Shown here in pieces: positions 57,603-64,000 of a stretch of DNA of 64,000 bases (the first letter of the stretch is position 1; every line of letters starts with the position of its first letter). This stretch comes from a bacterium (GTDB lineage Bacteria > Acidobacteriota > Thermoanaerobaculia > Multivoradales > J023), in contig JAAELT010000684.1 in assembly GCA_024226315.1 (NCBI GenBank), positions 90,164 through 154,163 of the forward strand, given 5' to 3'. The position numbers were made by a program, and so were the translations under genes. The notes beneath the pieces were generated by a model. That model did not search any database. It saw nothing but the letters and a program-made list of their open reading frames with translations, and was not told the DNA's origin.

Positions 57603-58424
57603 GTGAAATTCGTCATCAAAAGAGTCTTCGCAGGTCTTCTTATGCTCGCCTTCTTCGAGCTCGCAGGGGCGAGTCCGTTGCCGGCTCAGGAAAGCGGCGA
57701 AGAACTGGCCAAGAAGCTCGCCAACCCCATCTCGTCTTTGATCAGCCTGCCTCTGCAGCTCAACTACGACGAGAACTTCGGCCCCGGCGACGAGGGCGAC
57801 AAGCTGCTGCTCAACGTGCAGCCGGTCATCCCGTTCGCGCTCAACGAGAAATGGAACCTGATCTCGCGCACCATCGTGCCGCTGGTCGATCAGCAGGACC
57901 TCTTTCCAGGGGCCGGCGGCCAATCAGGCCTGGGGGACGTGGTGCAGAGCCTGTTCTTCTCGCCCGCGGCGCCCACCCGGCGTGGGGTGATCTGGGGCGT
58001 CGGACCGGTCTTCCTGCTGCCGACCGGCAGCGACGACCTGCTGGGCGCCGAGAAGTGGGGCGTGGGACCGACCTTCGTCGCGTTGAAACAGATCGGGCCG
58101 CGGACGGTCGGCGTACTCGCCAATCACATCGAGTCCGTCGCCGGCAGCGACCGCCGGCAGGATGTGAGCGCGTCGTTTTTCCAGCCGTTCCTCTCTCGGA
58201 CGACGCCAAAGCTGTGGACCTACGGAGTCAATGTCGAGGCCACCTACAACTGGAAGAGTGAACAGTGGTCGGTGCCGCTCAACCTGACGGCCACCAAGCT
58301 GACGAAATGGGAAAAGCAGTTGGTCAGCGTCGGAGGCGGTGTCAGGTACTGGGTCGAAACTCCCGACAGCGGGCCCGAGGGCGTGGGCGTCCGCTTGCTG
58401 CTCACCTTCTTGTTTCCGAAGTAA
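57603..58424 (+). CDS. Outer-membrane beta-barrel 'transporter' family protein
   Basis: A 273-residue exported protein. The signal is VFAGLLMLAFFELAGASPLPAQ. The mature part has amphipathic strands throughout: LISLPLQLNYDENFG, WNLISRTIVPLVDQQ, GVIWGVGPVFLLPTGSDDLLG and the final VGVRLLLTFLFPK. It resembles barrels annotated as transporters or phenol-meta-pathway OMPs, which often stand beside DUF1254 genes and here lie within 1.6 kb of one. An AGGAG site precedes the GTGAA region; ATG 57603 starts the signal. The substrate is unknown. Confidence 0.8.
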   Translation: MKFVIKRVFAGLLMLAFFELAGASPLPAQESGEELAKKLANPISSLISLPLQLNYDENFGPGDEGDKLLLNVQPVIPFALNEKWNLISRTIVPLVDQQDLFPGAGGQSGLGDVVQSLFFSPAAPTRRGVIWGVGPVFLLPTGSDDLLGAEKWGVGPTFVALKQIGPRTVGVLANHIESVAGSDRRQDVSASFFQPFLSRTTPKLWTYGVNVEATYNWKSEQWSVPLNLTATKLTKWEKQLVSVGGGVRYWVETPDSGPEGVGVRLLLTFLFPK

Positions 58425-58432
58425 TCTTCGCC

Positions 58433-58492
58433 GTGGTCAAGGCTTGCGAGGACGAAATCAAAAACTTTTGCAGTCAGGTCACGTCGGGCTGA
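58433..58492 (+). pseudogene. Relic of a cysteine-rich repeat protein
   Basis: A 19-codon open stretch, VVKACEDEIKNFCSQVTSG then stop, matches one unit of the Cys-rich GLG1-like repeat (C-x3-I-x2-FC-x2-V-x2-G). No start site, flanking repeats or export signal remain; a few further codons in another frame end near 58519. Probably the remnant of a small secreted metal- or stress-related protein. Confidence 0.4.
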
Positions 58493-58538
58493 AGATCAAG
58501 CACAAGGGCGAAGAGTAATCTCGGTTTCTGGTTACGTA

Positions 58539-58949
58539 GTGGATCTCGTGGCGATCGGACGTAGACACGTCACCCTCCTATCACTCGTTCTCCTTACGGC
58601 TTGGCTTCCCGCTGGAGCGATCTACGGCCAGTTCTTCGCGGCGGACGGCACGCTGACGCTGCTCGCCGGCTTGAGCATGCTCGGCGGCGTTCTGGCGTTC
58701 GTCGTGCTCTGGGCCTACAACCTCAGCTTTCAGACCCACCTGCGTGAAGACCAGGCGTTCATCCGCTTCATCACCTCGCGCACTTTCCTGCTCTGGGCGA
58801 TGATTCTCGGCGGCGTCCACCTGTTCTTCATGGGCTACCAGGGATGGCTGGACCCGGCGGGCTGGCACGGCGGCATACCGCCCATCAGCCTGGTGGCGTT
58901 CGCCTTCTTCGTCGTCGGATACGCGGTCAATCTGTTGGGGAGAAAATAG
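58539..58949 (+). CDS. Small four-helix membrane protein
   Basis: A 136-residue membrane protein with four hydrophobic segments: HVTLLSLVLLTAWLPAGAIYG, LTLLAGLSMLGGVLAFVVLWAYNL, FLLWAMILGGVHLFFMGY and ISLVAFAFFVVGYAVNLLG. The start is a GTG at 58539 without a clear ribosome-binding site. No family is recognised. It sits between relics and a secreted-protein gene on the opposite strand. Confidence 0.7.
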   Translation: MDLVAIGRRHVTLLSLVLLTAWLPAGAIYGQFFAADGTLTLLAGLSMLGGVLAFVVLWAYNLSFQTHLREDQAFIRFITSRTFLLWAMILGGVHLFFMGYQGWLDPAGWHGGIPPISLVAFAFFVVGYAVNLLGRK

Positions 58950-59023
58950 GGAGGGTAGGGACAACCCGCATCGAACGAACCATCGGGAGCCTTTGAACGA
59001 CCGGGAGATCGGTCGCGGCGGCG

Positions 59024-59110
59024 TCAGAACGACCACCCGAGCGAGGTGGTGAGGGTGAGGTCGCTCTTCGCCGCCTCCCCGACGGCGAGCCGGGGAATTG
59101 ATCGGGAATC
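59024..59110 (-). pseudogene. Possible outer-membrane protein C-terminal relic
   Basis: On the minus strand a short frame reads PRLAVGEAAKSDLTLTTSLG, then WSF and stop. The alternating pattern and terminal Phe are those of a last barrel strand. It has no start or body. Weak evidence; other readings of this stretch are possible. Confidence 0.25.
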
Positions 59111-59132
59111 GGCCAGCGAAGCTCCTTTCCGC

Positions 59133-59717
59133 TCAGCGCGGCGGCGAGTCTGTCCTGACATCGATGATCCGATAGGGCGGCGCTCCCGCGCTCTCGATCA
59201 GGACTCCCCCCTCGGCAAAGGCGATGCTTGCCGCGGCGACCATCTGACCCTCGGCCGTCCCGTCGCGGTCGACGATCAGCTCGACGAACGCGAAGGGGTG
59301 CTCGGAGGTGACCGTGTCGCTCGAGTCGAGGAGCCGCGCAGGGTAATCGCTGACCAGCCGCATTCTTCGCCTGCCGTCGGGCAGGTCGAAGACCCGGACC
59401 AGTCCGACCGACGTCGCCGCGGCTTTCCCGAGCCGGACCCAGGCCTTCTGCTCGAGCCGGAACATGGCCTCGCGCAGCCTCTTCTGCCCGCCGAGGCGGA
59501 GCTCCAAGTGGAGGGCCTGGACCTCCTTGTCCGAAGAGAGAGCCCGGATCTTGATCTCGATGTCCCGCGCCCCGAGCTTCACGTTGTCCGGCGGCGCCTC
59601 CAGGGTGCCTGCCCAGACCTGCGGCAGCGGCATCGGCGGCGGCGCATCGGCGGCAGAGAGCCCGCCGGCGAATGCCGAAACGAGAAGGATCGAGAACATC
59701 GACAACGCGTTCCTCAT
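59133..59717 (-). CDS. Secreted protein, function unknown
   Basis: A 194-residue protein with a signal peptide (MRNALSMFSILLVSAFAGGLSAA). The mature part is beta-rich: VWAGTLEAPPDNVKLGARDIEIKIRALSSDKEVQAL, MRLVSDYPARLL, FAFVELIVDRDGTAEGQMVAAASIAFAEGG. AAGGA precedes ATG 59717. It has no recognised family. It is divergent from the porin-pst operon and could share its regulatory region, so a phosphate-starvation link is possible but unproved. Confidence 0.78.
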   Translation of the reverse strand: MRNALSMFSILLVSAFAGGLSAADAPPPMPLPQVWAGTLEAPPDNVKLGARDIEIKIRALSSDKEVQALHLELRLGGQKRLREAMFRLEQKAWVRLGKAAATSVGLVRVFDLPDGRRRMRLVSDYPARLLDSSDTVTSEHPFAFVELIVDRDGTAEGQMVAAASIAFAEGGVLIESAGAPPYRIIDVRTDSPPR

Positions 59718-59909
59718 GACGTTTTCCTTCCTGTCTCGCGAGCGGATTCGGGACCGCTCGCCGGGCAGTTGACGCCGGCCGGGCTCCGCTGGGGATCGTC
59801 GCCGAGAGGTGGTGATCGGCATGGGCACAGTTTCTCACATCCTCGCGACAGGGGCCATTTGTGTCTCGAATCGGCGATCTCTTTCGGCCGGACCTTCTGA
59901 CAGGCCGAC

Positions 59910-59927
59910 TTGTCGCTCGGCTGTCAC
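59910..59927 (+). promoter_or_regulatory. Pho-box-like direct repeat
   Basis: TTGTCGC-TCGG-CTGTCAC is a 7-4-7 direct repeat close to the PhoB consensus half-site CTGTCAT. It lies 130 bp before the porin start, in the 339-bp divergent gap (59718-60056), and the operon it precedes is porin-pstS-phoU-pstC. TAGGAT near 59961 is a possible -10 box. The rest of the gap shows no gene. Confidence 0.5.
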
Positions 59928-60056
59928 ACCGCCGTCGCATGTTTTTCATCCCGCCCTCCTAGGATCTTCCCACGGCTCGCGGACACTGGCCGCGGGGCAA
60001 GCACCCCAACGACCATCCCAACGATTGTTCTCGGAAGACTGAGAGGAAGATCCAAA

Positions 60057-61253
60057 ATGGGTAAGCGTTTCATGGCCTTGATCCTCGGTTGTGCCCTCGC
60101 GGCCAGCCTCGCACCACCGGCGCACGCCGGCATCGTGGTCTACGACAAGGACGGCAAGAAGCTCGAGATCGGCGGGCGGCTCCAGCTGCAGTACCTGCGG
60201 GTCGACCCCGACGGCGGTGAAGCGGAAGACGATCTCTTCTTCCGCCGGCTGCGCCCCTATGTCGCCGGCTCGGTGACCGAGAGCTGGTGGGGCAAGATCC
60301 AGTTCGACTTCGGCAAGTCGCTCGACGGCAACGAGGTGGCGGTCAAGGACGCCTACATGCAGTACCGGGGCTGGAAGAACGTGCGGCTCTCCATCGGCAA
60401 TACCAAGACCCCGTTCTCGCGCGAGTACCTGACCTCCTCCAAGCGCCAGCAGACGGTCGAGCGGGGCTTCGTGGGCGATCACAACTTCGGCTCGCCCGAC
60501 CGCCTGCTCGGCCTCAAGCTCGCCGGACAGAACGAGTCGAAGAAGGTGACCTACGAAGTCGCGGTCGGCGCCGAGCACGTCGACCCCGACGTTCGCCGGA
60601 TCGATTTCGACACCCCGGTCAACAACGCCGGAGACTGGAACGAAGGTCTCATCGTTGCCGGCCGCGTCGACTTCCATCCTCGCGGCTACATGAAGTTCGA
60701 CCAGGGCGACTTCCACTCCACGGACACCAGCGTCCCCCCGAAGGGGGGCAAACGGAACAAGTTCAACTTCAGCCTCGCCGCCTTCAGCTGGACCAACGAC
60801 GACGACAACAACACCTACACCGATCCGGTGACCGGCTTGTCGACCAGCTCGAGCAAGGTCGATCTCGACAGCGCCGAAGGCTTCGAGATCTCGGCCGGCC
60901 TGCGCGGCAAGGGCGTGTCGATCGACGTCGAGTACGACCTGATCAGCGGCGACACTGTGGATCCGACGTTCACCGGCGGCATCTGGCGGGGCGGCTCGAC
61001 CGACCTCGACAAGTTCCAGATCGAGGGCGGCTACATGTTCCCCGGCAACCGCTGGGAGCTGGCCGGCAGGTGGCAGTTCCTCGACGCCGACAACTACCAG
61101 GACGCCTGGGAGGCCACCGAGGTCGCGCTCAACTACTTCTTGAACAAGCACAAGGTCAAGGTGCAGCTCACCTATCGCATGGGCGAGAACGTGTTCGGCG
61201 TCAAGGGTGACGACATCGACACCCAGTTCTTGCAGTTCCAGTACGTCTTCTAG
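60057..61253 (+). CDS. OprO/OprP-type phosphate-selective porin
   Basis: A 398-residue outer-membrane porin. The signal is MALILGCALAASLAPPAHA. LEIGGRLQLQYLRVDPDG, FFRRLRPYVAGSVTESWWGKIQFDFGKS, VAVKDAYMQYRGWKNVRLSIGNTKTPFSREYLTSS and the terminal DTQFLQFQYVF are typical of the porin O/P family, which forms trimeric anion channels. GAGAGGAAGA precedes ATG 60057; the frame is open upstream but without a signal. It starts a run with pstS, phoU and pstC, so phosphate is the likely cargo. A Pho-box-like site lies upstream. Confidence 0.92.
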   Translation: MGKRFMALILGCALAASLAPPAHAGIVVYDKDGKKLEIGGRLQLQYLRVDPDGGEAEDDLFFRRLRPYVAGSVTESWWGKIQFDFGKSLDGNEVAVKDAYMQYRGWKNVRLSIGNTKTPFSREYLTSSKRQQTVERGFVGDHNFGSPDRLLGLKLAGQNESKKVTYEVAVGAEHVDPDVRRIDFDTPVNNAGDWNEGLIVAGRVDFHPRGYMKFDQGDFHSTDTSVPPKGGKRNKFNFSLAAFSWTNDDDNNTYTDPVTGLSTSSSKVDLDSAEGFEISAGLRGKGVSIDVEYDLISGDTVDPTFTGGIWRGGSTDLDKFQIEGGYMFPGNRWELAGRWQFLDADNYQDAWEATEVALNYFLNKHKVKVQLTYRMGENVFGVKGDDIDTQFLQFQYVF

Positions 61254-61298
61254 ACACGTCTCATCTCCCAAGACCGGAAGAACCCGAGGAGTTACGCA

Positions 61299-62201
61299 AT
61301 GAAGAAGATCTGTCTGATCCTGTCGCTGATCCTGTTCGTCCTGCTCACCGCCTGTGGCCGACCGTCCGGCGACGGAGAAGGCGGCGGCCGCGCCGACCGC
61401 GTCGTACTCCAGAACAAGGGTTCCGACACCCTGGTCAACGTCGCCCAGGCGTGGGCCGAGAACTACAAGGACGTCGACGCCAACGTCGCCGTGGCGGTCA
61501 CCGGCGGCGGCTCGGGCACCGGTATCTCGGCGCTGATCAACGGCACCGTCGACATCGCCAACGCCAGCCGCAAGATGAAGGACAAGGAGGTCGACATGGC
61601 GAAGGAGAACGGCGTCGAGCCGGTCGAGCACGTGGTCGGCTTCGACGCCCTGGCGGTCTACCTGCACGGCGACAACCCGGCCACGATGATGTCGATCCCG
61701 CAGCTCGCCGAGATCTACGGCGAGAACGGCGCCACCGGCATGTGGAGCCAGATCGACCTCGAGGTGCCGGGCTGCGGCAGCGACGAGATCGTCATCGTCA
61801 GCCGCCAGAACAACTCCGGCACCTACGTCTACTTCAAGGAGGCGGTGCTCGGTAAGGAGCGCGACTACAAGCTCGGCACCCGCGACATGCACGGCTCGAA
61901 GGACGTCGTCGACCTGGTGGAGAAGACACCCTGCGCCATCGGCTACAGCGGCCTCGCCTACGCCACCGACCACGTCAAGCTGGCCTGCATCGCCACCGAG
62001 GACGGCGGCGACTGCGTGAATCCGTCGACCGACACCGCCATCGACGGCAGTTATCCGATTGCCCGCCCGCTGTTCATGTACACCGCCGGCGAGCCGCAGG
62101 GTGCGGTCAAGGCCTACCTCGACTGGATCCTCTCCGACGTCGGCCAATGCATCATCCAGGACAAGGGTTACGCGCCGGTGCAGCCGGTGACCTGCGGATG
62201 A
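61299..62201 (+). CDS. pstS: Phosphate ABC transporter substrate-binding lipoprotein PstS
   Basis: A 300-residue PstS. The signal ends LLTACGRPS, a lipobox, so it is anchored to the membrane. LQNKGSDTLVNVAQAWAENY and AVTGGGSGTGISALINGTVDIANASRKM are the phosphate-binding loops (GSDT and GGGSGTG). VSRQNNSGTYVYFKEAVL completes the site. GAGGAG precedes ATG 61299. It overlaps phoU by 4 bases, and pstC follows. It delivers periplasmic phosphate to PstCA. Confidence 0.94.
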   Translation: MKKICLILSLILFVLLTACGRPSGDGEGGGRADRVVLQNKGSDTLVNVAQAWAENYKDVDANVAVAVTGGGSGTGISALINGTVDIANASRKMKDKEVDMAKENGVEPVEHVVGFDALAVYLHGDNPATMMSIPQLAEIYGENGATGMWSQIDLEVPGCGSDEIVIVSRQNNSGTYVYFKEAVLGKERDYKLGTRDMHGSKDVVDLVEKTPCAIGYSGLAYATDHVKLACIATEDGGDCVNPSTDTAIDGSYPIARPLFMYTAGEPQGAVKAYLDWILSDVGQCIIQDKGYAPVQPVTCG

Positions 62202-63289
62202 GCCACTACGAACAACGACTGGCAGCCGACCTGGAGCGGATCCGCGGTCGGGTCGCGGGCATCGGATCACAAGTCGAAAAGGCCGTGGCGGATGCCATGC
62301 ACGCTCTCCTGATCGGCGACCAGGAGAAGTCCTATCGGATCATTCTCGGCGATCTGCCGATCAACCGCGAAGTCCGGTCGATCGATCGAGATTGCCACGC
62401 TTTCGTGGCCCGGCACCTGCCGAGCGCCGGCCATCTGCGCTTCGTGTCGTCGGTGCTGCGGTTGATCGTCGAGCTCGAGAGAGTCGGCGACTACGCGGCC
62501 ACCATCAGCCGCGAAGCGGTGCAGCTCTCGGAGCCGCCTTCCGGCACCGTGGCGAGAGATCTGGAGCTGATGGCCGATCAGAGCCAGCGGGTGCTGAACC
62601 AGGCGATGCGTGCCTGGAACGAATCGAATGCCGAGCTCGCCCGCGGCAGCATCGGCATGGCCAAGCAGGCCGCCGGCGCCTCGCACAAGGTGTTCGAGGA
62701 TCTGCTGCGCGAAGGCAAAGAGGATCCCCGACCGTTGAAGGACCTCTTCGCCCTGCTGGTGATTTTCAATCGCCTCGATCGCGTGGTCGCCCAGAGCAAG
62801 AATATCTGCGAGGAGACACTCTTCGCGGTGGCTGGCGAGACCAAGGCTCCCAAGCGCTACCGTGTTCTGTTCATCGACGAGAAAAACGATTGCCAAAGCC
62901 AGTTGGCCGAGGCTTTCGCGCGCAAGGCCTTCCCGAAAAGCGGCGAATACTCGAGTGCCGGTTGGGCGCCGGCCGAGGCGCTCGAACCGCGCTGCCAGCT
63001 GTTCATGGAGAGCCACGGCCTCGACACCTCGGAGCTCGAGCCGACCCTGCTCGAGCAGAGACACGAGGATCTGGCCAGCTACTACGTGATCGTCAGCTTC
63101 GGAGGCGATCCCCGCGCACACATTGGGCAGATGCCCTTCCACACCGTGCTGCTCGAGTGGGACGCCGGCCCGGACCCGACCGGGCTCGACCAGGAGCGCG
63201 CCGAAAGCACCATCGAGGAGAGCTACAAGCTCATCGCCAGCAGGATTCGCGGGCTGATGGAGACGCTGCGGGGCGAGGAGGCCGCCTGA
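62198..63289 (+). CDS. phoU: PhoU fused to a degenerate LMW-phosphatase-like domain
   Basis: A 363-residue fusion. Residues 1-225 are PhoU, two three-helix bundles (LRFVSSVLRLIVELERVGDYAATISREA, LFALLVIFNRLDRVVAQSKNICEETLF), the negative regulator linking Pst with PhoR. Residues 233-363 resemble low-molecular-weight tyrosine phosphatase/ArsC: YRVLFIDEKNDCQSQLAEAFARKAF aligns with VLFVCxxNxCRSxxAEA, but the nucleophile Cys is Asp and the Arg is Gln. DTSELEPTLLE and YYVIVSFGGDP follow as in that fold. So it probably binds but cannot cleave phosphate esters. It overlaps pstS by 4 bases and pstC by 1. Confidence 0.82.
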   Translation: MSHYEQRLAADLERIRGRVAGIGSQVEKAVADAMHALLIGDQEKSYRIILGDLPINREVRSIDRDCHAFVARHLPSAGHLRFVSSVLRLIVELERVGDYAATISREAVQLSEPPSGTVARDLELMADQSQRVLNQAMRAWNESNAELARGSIGMAKQAAGASHKVFEDLLREGKEDPRPLKDLFALLVIFNRLDRVVAQSKNICEETLFAVAGETKAPKRYRVLFIDEKNDCQSQLAEAFARKAFPKSGEYSSAGWAPAEALEPRCQLFMESHGLDTSELEPTLLEQRHEDLASYYVIVSFGGDPRAHIGQMPFHTVLLEWDAGPDPTGLDQERAESTIEESYKLIASRIRGLMETLRGEEAA

Positions 63290-64000
63290 TGGCACGAGGC
63301 GCCGCCCCCGCCGGAGACCCCGACCGCCGCAACCTCGACTGGTATGTCGACAAGGCGGTGCAGGTGCTGGTGTTCATCGGCGGCATCTCGGCCATCCTGT
63401 TCATCTTCGGCATCTTCGTCTTCATCACCAAGGAGGGTATCGGCTTCATCGCTCAAACCCTCGATGTCGGCGACTTCTTCGGCTCGCCGCGCTGGCGGCC
63501 GACCTCGAGCCACAACCCCACGTACGGCGCGCTGGCCCTGATCGCCGGCACGGCGAGCGTCACCGGCCTGGCGATGTTGGTGGCGGTGCCCTTCTCGCTC
63601 GGGGCGGCGATCTACATCGGCGAGTTCGCCACCGGCAAACGGCGGGAGATGCTCAAGGTACTGGTGGAGATGCTGGCGGCGATTCCGTCGGCGGTCTGGG
63701 GCTTCATCGGCCTGTCGATCATGAACCCGCTGATCATCGATCTGTTCAACGTTCCGGTCGGGCTGGGCGTGCTCAACTCGGGCTTCATCCTCGGGCTCAT
63801 GGCGGCGCCGATCATGACCACCATCGCCGAGGACGCGCTCAAGGCGGTGCCCGACACCTACCGCGAGGCGGCCGAGGCCCTGGGCGCCACCCGCTGGCAG
63901 GTGATCTTCCGGGTGGTGCTGCCGGCGGCCAAGAACGGCCTGGTGGCGGCGGTGCTGCTCGGCGTCGGCCGCGGCTTCGGCGAGACCATGGCCGTGCTCA
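63289..64000 (+). CDS. pstC: Phosphate ABC transporter permease PstC, 3' end outside window
   Basis: 237 residues of an inner-membrane permease are visible and the frame is open to base 64000. The first helix is VLVFIGGISAILFIFGIFVFIT. YGALALIAGTASVTGLAMLVAVPFSLGAAIYIGEFA and EMLAAIPSAVWGFIGLSIMNPLI follow, and the EAA loop is EAAEALGATRWQVIFRVVLPAAKNGLVAAVLLGVGRGFGETMAV. The ATG overlaps the phoU stop by one base (TGATG). pstA and pstB presumably follow downstream. With PstA it forms the channel for phosphate brought by PstS. Confidence 0.94.
   Translation, partial: MARGAAPAGDPDRRNLDWYVDKAVQVLVFIGGISAILFIFGIFVFITKEGIGFIAQTLDVGDFFGSPRWRPTSSHNPTYGALALIAGTASVTGLAMLVAVPFSLGAAIYIGEFATGKRREMLKVLVEMLAAIPSAVWGFIGLSIMNPLIIDLFNVPVGLGVLNSGFILGLMAAPIMTTIAEDALKAVPDTYREAAEALGATRWQVIFRVVLPAAKNGLVAAVLLGVGRGFGETMAVL

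Noticed and set aside
59946..62270. 774-codon open frame on the minus strand
   Set aside because: Antisense shadow of the porin and pstS genes; no domain is recognisable.

Overview
The window is GC-rich, densely coded bacterial chromosome. I read it as most likely Acidobacteriota. The best clue is the secreted VWA protein at 25567-27207, which has the layout of the VWFA-related domain typical of that phylum. Gram-negative traits (OprO/P-type porin, RND pump, several lipoproteins) agree. The phylum call is inference. No rRNA, tRNA or CRISPR array was recognised.

Layout. 1-4.2 kb: end of an RND pump gene, then a divergent XRE regulator/unknown gene pair. 4.2-11.3 kb is an accessory block: two tandem repeat arrays of 42-43 bp period (4300-4564 and 8651-8992), a DUF4143 ATPase, a ParD-like/zeta toxin-antitoxin pair, a gutted SDR pseudogene and an ATPase/TOPRIM-like pair that looks like phage defence. 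11.3-25.4 kb: MogA-like protein, M29 peptidase, cNMP-binding TPR protein, an operon usp-Na/Pi transporter-PPK2-PPK2, a fused 2-phosphoglycerate kinase/phosphoglycerate mutase, an M14-like hydrolase, a Lys-tailed HhH protein and VapBC. 25.5-35.7 kb: secreted proteins, a PGM1-type ATP-grasp ligase and a four-gene operon (KamA-like aminomutase, CoA-transferase A and B, class III aminotransferase). 35.8-42.8 kb: PhoR/PhoB-like pair, metallophosphoesterase, and DUF47-Pit-Pit-ATPase. 43.2-49.2 kb: a parvulin/HupE-like/MacB-type ABC/ZnuA-like cluster. 49.4-59.7 kb is a decayed accessory region with relics, BrnT/BrnA, a dispersed 53-bp repeat, carbonic anhydrase and a DUF1254/porin recombination joint. 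59.9-64 kb: OprP-like porin, PstS, a PhoU fusion and PstC.

Phosphate is the main theme. Three uptake routes (Pst, Pit, Na/Pi), an anion porin, a PhoBR-like pair, two PhoU-type regulators plus PhoU-like tails, and two PPK2 kinases lie within about 48 kb. A Pho-box-like 7-4-7 site precedes the porin-pst operon. This suggests uptake coupled to polyphosphate metabolism.

The most unusual items are the two same-period arrays with variable dyads, the PGK2-apgM fusion with an altered nucleophile motif, the KamA/CoA-transferase/aminotransferase operon, the PhoU-dead-LMWPTP fusion and the split ATPase/TOPRIM pair. Several genes also seem to be read from leaderless promoters, with a TATNAT-like box 6-10 nt before the start codon and no Shine-Dalgarno.
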